NCBI RefSeq assembly: GCF_035083965.1
Contig: NC_089728.1
Span: 21,346,955 to 21,410,954 of the forward strand
Length of the DNA: 64,000 nt
Direction of reading: 5' to 3'
From: Branchiostoma lanceolatum
Lineage: Eukaryota; Chordata; Leptocardii; Amphioxiformes; Branchiostomatidae
Below, piece by piece: positions 46,901-58,402 of this stretch (the first letter of the stretch is position 1; every line of letters begins with the position of its first letter). Position numbers and translations under genes: made by a program. Below the pieces are notes generated by a model, which was given only the letters and a program-made list of their open reading frames with translations, did no database searches and was not told the DNA's origin.

Positions 46901-48696
46901 TCAAAATCAATATGCATCCAAATTGCATGATTTCTTGACACAAAATAGTTGATTAAATGTTGAATGTTTTGCTTATTGCAGATCCTGGGCATCACGAATC
47001 CCCAGGGCGAGAAGAAGTACATCGCGGCGGCCTTCCCCAGTGCCTGCGGCAAGACTAACCTGGCCATGATGCAGCCCACCGTGCCCGGATGGAAGGTCGA
47101 GTGCGTCGGTGACGACATCGCCTGGATGCGCTTTGACGACGAAGGCAGGCTGCGTGCCATCAACCCGGAAAATGGCTTCTTCGGAGTGGCACCCGGAACC
47201 TCAATGGACACGAACCCCAACGCCATGAGGACCATCGACAGAAATACCGTGTTTACGAACGTGGCGGAAACCAGCGATGGCGGGGTTTGGTGGGAAGGCA
47301 TGGAGAAGCCCGAGGAGGTGAGGAAACTTCAGCCTTCGTTTTTTTGGTCAAATTACTCCATTTCAGTGCATATTTATTCATATTTTTGTATGTATTTGAA
47401 TATAACTTTTAAGCGTATCATTATGCTTTGTATGTATTATTTCAAGTTGGACAAAAGCTATGAAAAAGGATGTGTTCTGTTACTCCTGTCCTGTAACAAA
47501 GCTGAAATAGATGAATTTAAAAAAAAGACATCATCTTGTTGAAAGTCCTTGTGTAGTTTTTCATTTGATCAGCCTTTGATTGAAGATGATGTCAACATCA
47601 CCACCATTGTTTGTCTCTCTCCAGGGAGTTGAGATCACCACGTGGCTGGGAAAGAAGTACGACCCGACCGACAAGAACATGAAGGCTGCCCACCCCAACT
47701 CTCGCTTCTGCGCGCCCGCTGCTCAGTGTCCCATCATGGACCCCGCCTGGGAGAGCCCGGAGGGCGTCCCCATCGACGCGATCGTGTTCGGCGGCAGAAG
47801 ACCCAAGGGAGTCCCACTGGTGTACGAGGCGTTCGACTGGACCCACGGCGTCTTCATCGGCGCTGCCATGAGATCAGAAGCAACCGCTGCTGCCGAGCAC
47901 AAAGGTGAGAACGCACACCCTGAAGTTGTTTTGTGTTAGCCAAACCCTTTCTACATAGGTGCTTTGAAAAAATGGGTCCTGCTAGATATCGTATGAATGT
48001 AATGTGCATTTGTGAGAATTGTATTTGTACATATTTGTCAGAAACAGGGTTTGAATTTATGGTTAAAGCATATCTTTGGTATTTAAGGTGTAAGATTTGT
48101 AGTAAGATGTCATGAAACTTACATGTTTAAATGTTACATTTCGTGACCAATTTTATAAAGTACATGTATGATCTTTATTCTGAAGGTGAATGTAACTGTA
48201 AAATATTCTAAACAATAATTGTTTAATTTTGTTTCTAGGCAAGTCGATCATGCACGACCCCTTCGCCATGAGACCGTTCTTCGGCTACAACTTCGGCCAG
48301 TACCTGTCCCATTGGTTGAGCATGCAGAACCGCCCCAACGCTAAACTGCCCAAGGTTTTCCACGTCAACTGGTTCCGCAAGGCGGAGAAGGGCGGCTTCC
48401 TCTGGCCCGGCTTCGGCGAGAATTCCCGCGTGCTGGACTGGATCTGCCGCAGGGTCGACAACGAGGACTGCGCCCAGGAGTCGCCCATCGGCCACATCCC
48501 CGCGGAGGGCTCGTTAAACTTGGAAGGGTTGAAGGAGGCGGTGGACATTCAGGAGCTGTTCTCCCTGCCTAGAGACTTCTGGACCCAAGAGGTCAAGGAG
48601 ATCGAGAAATACTTCAGCCAACAGGTCAACGACGACCTGCCCAACGAGATCGCGAACGAGCTACAGAAGCTGGGGGAGCGCGTGGAGAAGTTGTAA
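40911..48696 (+). CDS. PCK1: Phosphoenolpyruvate carboxykinase (GTP), complete
   Basis: Coding exons: 40,911-40,997, 41,528-41,661, 42,078-42,262, 43,572-43,775, 46,277-46,464, 46,982-47,317, 47,625-47,904 and 48,239-48,696. They total 1872 nt, giving 623 aa; all phases match. PEPCK converts oxaloacetate plus GTP to phosphoenolpyruvate, the committed step of gluconeogenesis. The P-loop signature 'FPSACGKTN' places the reactive cysteine at residue 288 and K290/T291, numbered exactly as in vertebrate PCK1. Metal ligands H264 ('AEHML') and D311 ('GDDIAW') are present, as are '[16 protein letters not shown]', the guanine-site block '[11 protein letters not shown]' and the mobile lid around 464-474 ('[13 protein letters not shown]'). 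The start follows the family's 'MPP' N-terminus. The frame is open upstream to the exon's acceptor (40,864), leaving room for a leader from an upstream exon. Cytosolic versus mitochondrial type cannot be decided from the core. Confidence 0.96.
41150..41355 (-). repeat. tRNA-derived SINE-like sequence, PEPCK intron 1
   Basis: The minus strand reads 'gtccctgtagctcaactggt' (box A: TAGCTCAACTGG) and 'ggttaaaatcctggg' (degenerate box B), followed by tandem 'gacatatcagttgg' units. No full cloverleaf. Confidence 0.6.
41741..42018 (+). repeat. tRNA-derived SINE, PEPCK intron 2
   Basis: Head 'ttggcataatggttagggtg' (box A) and 'tcctgggttcgaatccc' (perfect box B). The body has 'gcccttgagaaaggcactta' and 'caggtgtaaaaatgggtat', ending in a T-rich 'tacctttacttttac'. 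Same family as 31,776-31,985. It ends about 60 bp before the next PEPCK acceptor. Confidence 0.85.
42555..42845. repeat. Dispersed repeat, PEPCK intron 3
   Basis: Matches 26,995-27,440: 'cgctggcaaaggacataaaa' and 'gagaattcctacctactgac'. The rest of this intron (42,850-43,570) shows no gene. Confidence 0.65.
45000..45387. mobile_element. Palindromic element with 14-bp flanking direct repeats, PEPCK intron 4
   Basis: The left arm begins 'aggatataggagattcttt' (45,031) and the right arm ends with its complement (45,388). The arms pair for about 150 bp through 'tacacaaccaggtaatctca', 'gcttctgactggagtactgc' and 'cgtttgggacagtgttctca'. Exact direct repeats 'tttataaacacttc' lie at 44,986-44,999 and 45,388-45,401. 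Each arm carries CTGAAGAA-hairpin-GAAACGT (minus at about 45,079-45,112, plus at 45,310-45,338). The long flanking repeat suggests insertion by a target-primed retrotransposition route, not a cut-and-paste transposase. Confidence 0.8.
46080..46210 (-). repeat. tRNA-like SINE head, PEPCK intron 4
   Basis: The minus strand has 'ggcagcttaaagtggctgaa' and 'gacgtgggttcgtttcccac', a box-B-like sequence at the expected spacing. The adjacent 45,860-46,070 is GC-rich with pyrimidine runs and may be its body. Moderate support only. Confidence 0.4.
46465..46981. other. PEPCK intron 5 with an internal tandem duplication
   Basis: The blocks 'cattttgcagttgtttt', 'ttcgtttgctaacttagtct' and 'aaaacagcagggtttcttt' at about 46,600-46,690 recur at about 46,820-46,890 ('cattttgcagttgtttt...cgctgacttaatctt'), about 220 bp apart. 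The unit includes 'ttttgcag', a decoy acceptor-like sequence. No gene. Confidence 0.5.
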
Positions 48697-49976
48697 GGGA
48701 AGGGAAAAAGGGCTGGGTGTCAAATTTTATGAAAAAGACTGGAATTGGCAGAAAAAGGCATGTTTTATGAGGAAAGGGACTTTATTTTAGAGGACTGGTG
48801 GTTGTGCTTGGTGTTTTGTCGTCTGGCATTACAATACAAACAAATGGAAGAGAAAAAGTACTTTAGGTCACAAAGTAGGCACCGTTAGAGGCTCTAGCCT
48901 CTGATTGACGAGACAGTACTACAAGTTTTCGACTTCTTTGTGTGACCATCATATTCAGTGATAATTATGATATACAGAAATTACCGCATTCTTCTGCAGT
49001 AAGGACATATCGTCTGTGCATTGGAGTTCGAGTGACAGATTCTCAATATACTTAAGACACTTAGATTCTTAGATTTCAGCTGGCTTGAACTTTCTTATTT
49101 GCACAACCAGATATGCTAATTCTTACTTGGAGCATTACCTCATGCCCGGATGTATCGACGAAGTTGCACTCTTAGTCATAAATGTTTTATTTCAACATTT
49201 TTTTTTTACACGTACTAGTACAATAGTTGTGTTGTTAAAACCATCACAGAGCATTCCTCAACTGTACAGGCAACAATTTTCGGCCACATTGATTGTGGCA
49301 TTTTTTTTTTTTTTTAAAGATCCGTTTGTGTTTGTCCCGTCAGTTTGGTCAATTCTTGTGGAATACCGATCATTTTGCAGCACTGAAGCTGTGGTAGGAA
49401 TATAATGAGAAACTTTGTTGTGAAAAATTGCATCTTGAATGCTTTTATGAACCTTCAAGTATGCAAGGTCTGGTGCCACGTCTTTGCGAGGTGACATCGG
49501 TTTTATATTCTTACCTCAGTGAGTCAGTACTTTTTACCTGACTTAGATGTAACCTATTTATGTAGCATCTAGAAAATGTCTATATTTGTGATTTCAAACT
49601 GTGTAAACGAAAAAAAAGTATGGGATGCTTTCTGGGTGTTACGCGATGGGGTGTAGAGCGTTGTAGCGAGAAAACTTTGATGGCAATGACTTGAATGAAG
49701 CTGCTACATGTGATATACTACATGTTTTTAAATATAGCCTTTACCGTTATTTAAATGTTGCTGTCTACTAATGTGTATTGTGTACATATATAAATATATA
49801 GACATGTAGGTGAGTACACTGATGGCCATAGTGGCCTTTTTTTCTGATCCTAAGTTTTGATTCTGGATGTTGGAGTACTAGTTTGTGACCATAATTTATC
49901 ATTTGTACAGAAATGTATGTAGGTCACTTTTAGCCAGTCATACGTACCTCATGCATGTTTTTTTTTTCTTTCACCT

Positions 49977-49982
49977 ATTAAA
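49977..49982 (+). terminator. Candidate polyadenylation signal of PEPCK
   Basis: ATTAAA variant about 1.28 kb past the stop, followed by a GT-rich stretch ('gtctctgttgtcatc'). The 48,697-49,976 stretch would then be 3'UTR and contains no other gene. Confidence 0.45.
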
Positions 49983-50141
49983 TGTCAATTTTCACTGATC
50001 TAATTCAGTCTCTGTTGTCATCAATGTCTTCAAGGCTATCCTAGTTAAATTGCTGAGATGAAGGTAGCAATTCTGAGAGAAAGGGTGCGAAAAAAACCTG
50101 TTCGGTCTTGAAGGAAGGGAACTTATGTTGTCTGTTACCCG

Positions 50142-50350
50142 AATAATGTAAATGCCTTCAAGTTCGTGGGGATTTAATTTTGTAGTAAAAAGAAAGGAAT
50201 GTTTGCAGTCGTTTTAAATTCGTGTTTGATACAATAGTAGCGCTACAGTCATAAAATGGAAACTTGTACAGCCAGTCAGAAACCAAGATAGCTAAGTGAC
50301 AAGCTCGCAAACATAAAACCACCTGAACATTTCTGCAGTATATACGGTAG
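50142..50350. mobile_element. Degraded 'gtaaatgc' MITE
   Basis: Left 'aatgtaaatgccttcaagttc' region and right 'cctgaacatttctgcagtat' resemble the ends of the element at 31,560-31,769. The interior 'gcagtcgttttaaattcgtg' and 'tagcgctacagtcata' match its interior. Confidence 0.55.
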
Positions 50351-50359
50351 CTTGCAACC

Positions 50360-51770
50360 AAATGGCTTTTATTAGGTATTCTAGTGGAGGTGTACGGTGG
50401 CCAAAACATGGAGACAAATTCAAGACAGCAAAATAAATCAGCAGTAGAGTTTTATATATATATTTTAATGATGTAGTTCTAGCAGAAGTGAAGACGGCAT
50501 AAGTAATCAAATTAGGGATGCCACGCATTCATGAAAGAGTAAGCGGAGAGAACACACTCCGCAGCAAAGAAGCCAGCGATAGGTGGTGGTTCATGGATGC
50601 CAGATGGTAGACAAGGACACACACTAAAGCGAACGCCAACCCTCCCTCCCTTTTACGAACACCATAGGACATACTGGAAACCAAAGACTCCATAAGTGAA
50701 TAAACATCCCATTTACACCCGATATTACATGTAATCCCCCATACTTGACATGTGAGACACCTTCTGCACTGTAGTGGAGTCTTACATGAGTAAGATAGGC
50801 ACATATTTATTGCTGGATTTTCCTAGTATACTCATAAAGAAAGGCTTGTCCAAAGTACACTTTGATAAGTTTGGGGAGAGCAGGCTTTTCTTCTAATTTG
50901 TAGGTTTAGTCCAACAACTACGGTTTCCGACACATTGATACCAGACTGCAGTCTGTGCTTGTAAGAACGTGGACGCAATCATGATCAGTAACTTACAGGT
51001 AGGTCGACAGATTTGTCATTTATTTTGTAACACCATAGCATTTACAATGCAATATCTTTCGGTTATCAAGAACTGACTGGGGGGTGGAATTATACAGTAA
51101 ACGACTTATTACTCATTTATAGTCACCAAAAGGCAATCATCAAGCCACAGATACTGGGTGTCATGTTTTTTCTATAAAAACTAAAAGATGGAAGTTGGAC
51201 AATGGGCAAAACCATGAAGATTTTGGGGGGTTACAGATAAACTTGGAGAGTGATGGACCAATCCAATAGCCCCACCCACCTCCATCAAAACGTAGAAATG
51301 CAAAATAAAAACTTTGAAAATGCGAATATTTGAGGGACATGTAGACATGCGCTCTCATTCGTCAAACTATCATTGGTCGAAGTGATAATTGTGATGGATA
51401 GTCAGGATTGTTCCAAGAATAGATGCCCAGTTTGTAGAAGCTGCATCAGTACAGATCAGGGGGATAGGCACTGCCAAATAGCAGCGTCCATGAACTTGGA
51501 ATCTTCCACTCAGTCTGGGGGGTGGCTCCTTTACTCCCAGCCTTCTATAGAACACAGGAAAATACATGGTGGTCAGTGGTATATCCAAATACATGTATGC
51601 ATCCAGTCATGCAAACAACAGTTCCATGGTAGCATGTCAATTTTGTATGCAAGCTCACAATAGTGGCAAATTTATATTACATCAAAACCTTTTGTGGTAA
51701 ATTTTACAAGGGGCAAACAAATGCCAATAAGTGTGGCTCATTTAGAATTTTAGATCTCTGCAAAACTGTT
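50360..51770. other. Intergenic, no gene recognised
   Basis: Several 60-90 codon frames occur on both strands (for example 50,529-50,804 minus), but none has a recognisable motif, splice partner or start context. Confidence 0.5.
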
Positions 51771-51774
51771 ATTT

Positions 51775-51866
51775 TCCAAGCAGAGGTTTTGGTCGAGTGG
51801 GACAGGAGGCCACGATTCTTAAACCTCCACAAACATTAAAAATCGTGACCAAAACTTCTGCTTGGA
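51775..51866. mobile_element. Short palindromic MITE-like element
   Basis: 'tccaagcagaggttttggtc' at one end and 'gaccaaaacttctgcttgga' at the other, about 92 bp in all. Its termini recall the 'tccaagcagagg' family at 26,687. Confidence 0.65.
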
Positions 51867-51939
51867 GAATACAAAACTGTAATCATGATGTGACATGATT
51901 TTTTTTCCCGCAACCTCACGTCTCCATAAACTATTCTGT

Positions 51940-52675
51940 TTATGCAAATGTTTTACACATTTACATAATATATGCTTGGTCATGAACACCTTTAACCAAC
52001 TTACACATGTCGCAATATTGACAGACCTATCATGTACCATTTAGATGAATTGTGGCGCTTTTGCATCAATTATGCAAATTATGTATTTATTTGCATAATT
52101 GTTATCTCTTGATGTTCTACTTACCATAAACTATGTAAGTATGTTACATGTATTTGAATCATACTTGCAAAATAGATTTTACTCATTGATTATGCAAATT
52201 AAGTCCCAATTAGCATAATTTGCACTTCATTAAGTACCTCTACAGTAGTAGTCTAAACTACCTGCATACTTAATATCATGGAAAACCTTCGTTCCTTTGT
52301 TCAGTTATTCTCCTTAGAAGATTTTCACAATAGCGCCCCTGCAGTTCCAGAGCAAGCTGCAAGGGGGCCCAAACCTACACCACTTCTTTATTACATCACA
52401 AGCTATCAGCCACCCGAAAATCAAGACCATAGCACGTCCAGGTCAAAAGATACAAAAACGGAAGTTCTGCTGCAGTACCAAGGTCACATACCAGGGGGCC
52501 CAAAATCAACCTTGACTTTCTGCTTCATAACACCTGCCCACATACCAAATATCATCGTAATCCATCAAGAGGTTCTTGAGTTATGCTGACTACAGTAGTG
52601 CGGAAACACAAACACACATACACACACACACACACACACACATACAGACACACCCAAAACTATATGGAGATAATA
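51940..52675. repeat. Dispersed repeat copy with (CA)n tail
   Basis: Full AT-rich leader, body ('gttccagagcaagctgcaag', 'gaagttctgctgcagtacc') and (CA)n tail at about 52,607-52,640. This is one of the best-preserved copies of the family seen at 9, 16 and 20 kb. A 103-aa open frame at 52,278-52,589 lies in its body. Confidence 0.8.
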
Positions 52676-52679
52676 AATG

Positions 52680-53470
52680 TTAACTCCAAAACCAACAAGA
52701 GTCCGTAGGACACAATTCTCCGAGAAGTACTTATATTGTGTACATTGTGGGTGAGTTGTTTGTTAATTTCCTTTGCTAGTGACCTGCTCAGTTGTAAGAT
52801 AGATGCATGAAATGGATCTTGACGTAAGGTGTGAAATCACAAACAATTACTATCCTGGTTTATTTTGTTGTATTTGGCGATTAATTGTGTAGGGATGGGC
52901 CATTATACTGGATAATTGTTAATGATGGCCCAGACTTTAATGGTTTGGTCCATTTTATGTCATTTTTATCATGAAGCACTATTTCTCGATTAGAACCGCC
53001 AGTCCTACATGTATATCATCTTGTGACACTTTAGTACCTATGCAGCTAGCAACAGAATCGTGGGTTGTATGTGGAGCTAGGTGTGAAAAGTGCATTTTTG
53101 ATAAGTGGTAATTAAAGAATTAAAAGTATTGACCCCCACAAATTGCATCTCTGCACAGTCCAATAAGTGTTTTATAGCAAGTAAAGTGTTTATTTATTTT
53201 TTTCTTTCAATACAGAAGAGGTCAACCTGCTGAAAAGTACATTTTTACAGCATGGCCCAGATAGGATCTCAACAATCTTTCATCCCCTGTGTAAACTTTT
53301 TACATTGTCACAGCCTCCGTATTACAAACTACAAGTGTGGTAAGTTTGAAGGTCCAGAGATTTCCCATTTTCACACTGTGTAAAAGTGCCCTGTCCGCCC
53401 CGTGCGCACTACTAGTATGCGAGCTGCGACTGGACACGGCATACTTATTACACAGACAGGAGGTCACTCT
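52680..53470. other. Intergenic, no gene recognised
   Basis: AT-rich. No coding signature on either strand. Confidence 0.5.
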
Positions 53471-53477
53471 GCACATG

Positions 53478-53863
53478 TTCGCAGCTGAAACTCACAATTC
53501 CCGTTGCCGCATTGGTATGTAACTTGGCATATCGTTTGCTAGGTTGCGTGTGGTGATGCACATTGTCTATTTTACAATGTAACAGTGACTTCTCTGTATA
53601 CGATCACAGCAAGTAGGGAAGCTTTGTACCCCGTATCTGCCTGAAGTATTGCAGCCATGCGGAATGGATTATAGCATGGTCTCTATGGCAGGTCAGTGGC
53701 ACATGCCATTAATTATAGGGGTGCAATTACGATATTGCATTGACGATAAAAGTAGTTTCGGTGTAACAAAGACATTGTGCATCACCACGCCCAACCAGGC
53801 AAACAATATGCCAAGTTACACACCAATGCCACAACAGGATCGTGAGTTCTAGCTGCGAACACG
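53478..53863. mobile_element. Inverted repeat with about 93-bp arms
   Basis: The left arm (about 53,478-53,570, 'gttcgcagctgaaactcac' to 'gtggtgatgcacattgtc') pairs with the right arm (about 53,770-53,863, 'gacattgtgcatcaccacgc' to 'gtgagttctagctgcgaac'). The arms are similar but clearly diverged, and about 200 bp of unrelated sequence separates them. It is probably an old foldback element or a pair of opposed copies. Confidence 0.7.
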
Positions 53864-53999
53864 CAAACAAAAGCATTTCCAATACTCCCAGAAGGAGGTC
53901 ATCCTCCTTCCCGGAGTAATAAAGAGGGGAACGATTCTCGTCAAGCTTTATGTCACAACCCACCTGCACTGAATAAAATAGGCAGCGGACAAAAGATGC

Positions 54000-55120
54000 C
54001 AAGAATGTCACCACCAGCCCCCCAAAACAAATTTGAGAAAGAAACCAAAGTTAAACAAACAAACAAAAACACAATCTGATCATTACAAAGACAGGAACAG
54101 AGAAGAGTTTGTACATTTACTTACAGCAACTGTTCTAATCACTATTGGAACAGAATCAAACATCACTACAAGTTTCTACTATGATGATGAAAGTCGTCAC
54201 CAAATAGGCCTCATCCTAAGAAAGATTTGAACATTAGTGCTGGAGCTACTAAGATATGCAAGGCTTCGGTATGAACATTCTGATATAAAGCTTTGTGCCT
54301 GCGAAGTCTTGGCTGGTGAAACTTTTTTTTTATCATGGTGAGCTTTATGGTAAATCTTCAACAACCAAATCCTCCTCGGTATAACCGAGGACATTTCTAT
54401 AATACTAGAATCTGTACAAGTGAGCTGTTACACATGTATATGAGTCCGTCTTCGCCCCCCTCCCACAGATTCACAGTCACGAAACAGTTGCCTATTCACA
54501 AATTAGAGTACAAATACTATACAGAAAAATTAAACAATAAATTCCATGTACAAAGTGATATCTACATATAAAGTCCCTCAAATAAACATTTGTTTCGAAA
54601 TTCATATAATATTCATTGCCATGCATAGAGCACAACATGCCGAGCTTTCCCAGTGGGATTGGACTATCAGCAAACAATGCTAAAAATTTGTATAAAGGTA
54701 GCATATAGCTTAAGAAGCAAATAAAAACAGCCCTAAACGCCCCATTGGCTTGGTAAAATACCAAACTGCACGACGAGGAACAGATGTTCAGAAATCACCC
54801 CAAATGAAGCAGCAAGTCGTGCTTTCCCTGTGAGGTTTCTCCGCTGAAGTCGTGTCGGTTCGAAAACAGAGCGAGCCAGGAAGTGATGACGTCAAAGCGG
54901 GATCTGCCATTTGATTTGGAGGGGTGCAAAAAGCGAAATGTATTTTGCCCACAAACAAACCGGGCAACGGCAAGAGGCTGATACAATTAACAAATGCCTT
55001 CTCCTGAAATATGCAATCTTACTACCCCACCAGCAACTGAAGAATGCCAGTGATGACCCTATAACTAAGCTAAAAGAATTAAACGTACATTTTTTGTACT
55101 TCCCTTTTGATCAATAAGGC
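54000..55120. other. Intergenic, no gene recognised
   Basis: A CRE-like 'tgatgacgtcaaag' is near 54,885. Short frames on both strands lack domains. Confidence 0.45.
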
Positions 55121-55122
55121 CA

Positions 55123-55720
55123 TGTTGATTTGATTATATGGATGACATCCGCGCACGCATCAATTTTCGTCCGTTATAAATTTTTCGACCATACAAAGTA
55201 GCTGCAAATGGAGCAAATAAATGCGGAAAATTGAAAATATATAATCAATATTTCGGGTACTAATGCAAGAGTGGGAGAGAGAGGGGGAGAGAGAGGGAGA
55301 ATGCCAAAGTCAAAGTGAAAGAAGACTTGTGAACAATCTATTACTCGCAATAAGATATTCTGTGTGTTTAGTCATTTGTTCAACATTCCTGACCACATAA
55401 ATTTCATAATGCCATGTTAATCATGGATGAAATTCGTCCATTTCCCCCCCCCCCCAAAAGTTTTCGGCCATACTGCAAATCGTACAAAGCAGCTGCAAAA
55501 TAAGAAAATATATGCTGCAAATTGAAAAAAAAAATGTTTCGAAAAACGGATACTAATGTCGTATAATGCCACTAAAGCCAATTCCAAAGTCAAAGGGGTA
55601 GATGTATAAACACAACTTGAATGGAGAATCTATTATTTGGTATACCATACCATACCATGTGTTGAGTGTTCACCCTTCCTGGCCACGTAGATTTCATAAT
55701 GAAGGCAATCTTTTTTTGGC
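55123..55720. repeat. Two-copy tandem duplication, period about 300 bp
   Basis: Shared blocks in the same order: 'atcaattttcgtccgtt' / 'aaattcgtccatttcc', 'ccatacaaagtagctgcaaa' / 'cgtacaaagcagctgcaaaa', 'ccaaagtcaaagtgaaag' / 'ccaaagtcaaaggggtag', and 'cctgaccacataaatttcata' / 'cctggccacgtagatttcata'. A partial third copy may follow to about 55,870. No coding function seen. Confidence 0.7.
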
Positions 55721-55899
55721 CAAACTTGTTTTATTCTCACGCTCGCATCAGTTTTGCGGTCCCCAGAGGATGTCATCTGTATATTCATATCAACATGGCC
55801 TAATGAAACCACCGTTTTTGGGACAATTTTTTTTTGGATGTTGACGATCTGCGTTTGGTCTTTTGATCAACATTCGGCTAACACCTCTGTCCGTTTTAC

Positions 55900-58380
55900 A
55901 TCAGGGAATTCGAAATCCCTTTATACATACATGACTTGTATGTTCATAATTTTCCCGATACATTTTCAGATGGAATGACCCGAGTTTTTTTGTCTGTTTA
56001 TTTATGTTTGTTTATTTATTTATTTATTCATTTCTCTTTTCTTTCACCAGGGTGCAGACTGTCTGCAGTTTTACCGAAGATTCTGTACCAACGTTTGACA
56101 ACAGCATCCAAATTTAATACTTAGACAAGCTTCTTATGAAAATTTCCTGAAATTAATTGGAACCAAGCTCGGATTGCAAGGAACGCAATTTTGCGTGTTT
56201 ATCTTTGACGCTGCCATCACTCGACGGTCGATTTACATGTACTTGTTTTACAAGGGCAAACACCCATCAACGGTTAAACTTGTACAACGAGATTGTATCA
56301 AGTTTTAAGTCAAATGAAATGTGAACATTCCTACATGCGTGAAATGTATTTTGTTATCTATTTGAACCATTATTGCAACAAAATAAAGATGTATCAATAT
56401 ATACCCCGTGTGTGCTGATAAAGTTTCATCGTTTCATTAACGAACTCCAGCTAGTTACCTTAAAATTAATAGCCTCTACCAGACCCCGTCCTATCGCTGG
56501 GAAAATAGTACAAATCGGCCGAGGTAGTCCGCTATACAGAGTAGTCTGCTATACAGTGAAGCTCCATTATCGCCAACATATAGGCAGGCTTTATTAGTGC
56601 TGTATTGGAAGACTAAGATGATGTATAAATCTACCGATTATTCCAGAAATCATGAATCTGCGAAACGAATGAACTTCGATGTCTTTCAATTCTGTATTCT
56701 AGTTACGTGTACTTTGTATTTTACGTTATGTCAACCTTCTTTTGAGCGATTATCAAATGTATAGACCACAGATCTAATATAAAGTCAAATGTGGTCTCCC
56801 TCGACTACATCTGGTAAACATAGCATTTGAAATGTAAGATTCACTCGATGAGGGTTTTCTCTTTCCGAAACTACCAATCATTTACGTGGCTAATATAGGT
56901 GCAAAAATGTATAATTGGCGCATAATCTTTTCAAGAAAAAAATGTCAAATGTATACCAATATTTACCAAAACTGAAGTGGTTGAATAATACCAAACTTGT
57001 TTCTTCTTGTAGATTTCCTTTCCATCTAATGTCATTTTGCATCCCTGGAAGAGACGGTTGCATGACTTGATGGTGTGCAGCCCCAAATTGAGACCACTAA
57101 AACGTGGGTGAATGACCTTACAGTTACACACATCCTTGATATCACAGTGTGTAGCAAGAACCGGAGGCGATAGCCCAGGGATATGACATGGTCCTTAAAA
57201 GTTGTTGGACCGAGTATCATAATCCTGCAGGCTTTGCAGGCCTCGACAATGTGAACTGCAGGGAGGGTCTCGTGAGCTAGGTCAGGTCGCCCCACTTAAT
57301 CTTGTCACATCAAAGCAACAGAAGGAACACGGTGTAAAATGAAAACAGGATGCAGGATGTTTCTTGTAAAGGTAATATCATTCTCAAACCTAACCCGATC
57401 TACTATTGGTGGAGTCCAATTGTTAACCAGTTGTAACGACCTCAAAAGCTGTTGGACGGGTTGTGGTTGTTGGTGCTGTGTAATGTATAAAACACTGCAA
57501 GCTGTGACCGAGGGCTAAACACAGGTGAATCCACTTCATTCAATCTTCAGTCTGAATATGCTGCTGAAATTAGGCATTAGGAAACTTATCTCATGTATTC
57601 ACTTGTGGCTGTTTGATACCATAATATCATAATTTGAAACTACCGCACACAGAATGACGGTGCTCTCGGACGCCGGACAGATGCTAACATTTTTTGGGAG
57701 AGTGTGTGGCAGAAATGTGCAATAAAGGTCTCCATTCATTAATATCTTGCTGCTAATTAGCTTTCATTAAGCAGCTATTGTTCCCACCTTGGCCTGAAGA
57801 GAGTTCTAAGGTCATATAAACGTCACTGTCCAAGCAACAACAAAAAACACGACAAAACGTTCGTACCGCACACATCAGGCCTTCGGTAACAACCTGTCTG
57901 CTGAGTCGGTAGAACGTCACTCAAAGTCAATCCCCATAGTCATGGCAACTTGTACATTATTCATCGGGACGTTAGCTGGATTTAGAGTCTCCAAGCAGAC
58001 CCAACGGTTGCAAAGACCGTATCCAAACATCCAACTGGCAGAAGGAGTTTTTATCAACGGTGCCTGACAACTTCTCTGGCTGACTAGAGCTTCTCTGGCT
58101 AGCTTGTAAGTTGTACGATTTTGGCACCGTGGAGATCCGCTTGGAGATTAAGCTAGATGCCGTCGAAATGGGAATTAAAGATTCTCGAGCTTACTAGTGA
58201 TTTAGTGAGTTTGAGGTGTGTTGCCATTGTTAACACAGGTAAATGTGCTTAACCATGTGAATTGACTAAAATACTTTTCTGAAATAAATAAATGTGCTAA
58301 ATAGCTAGAGCTTTATATTTCGTCCGTATAGTACAGCAGTCAAGGTGTTCACATTCTTTTTCCTTCCATTGCGCTTTACA
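55900..58380. other. Intergenic; probable upstream region of the sialyltransferase
   Basis: No gene recognised. One minus-strand stretch near 57,000-57,140 reads 'CNCKVIHPRFSGLNLG' then 'CNRLFQGCKMTLDGKEIYKK' and looks protein-like, but no domain or neighbouring exon supports it. The sialyltransferase 5'UTR and promoter should lie here, because its start exon is preceded by an acceptor (tttacag, 58,374-58,380). Confidence 0.4.
57988..58157. mobile_element. Possible MITE with 'tctccaagca' and 'cttggaga' ends
   Basis: Begins 'gtctccaagcagaccc' and ends 'ccgcttggagattaa'. Ends resemble the TA-flanked family at 26,687, but the interior pairs poorly. Confidence 0.3.
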
Positions 58381-58402
58381 GTCATAACTGCGAAGAAACA
58401 AA

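Noticed and set aside
56931..57140. Minus-strand Cys-rich stretch ending in a donor-like AAACAAG|GTTTGG
   Set aside because: Protein-like by eye, but no recognisable family, upstream exon or start. Mentioned only within the intergenic entry.
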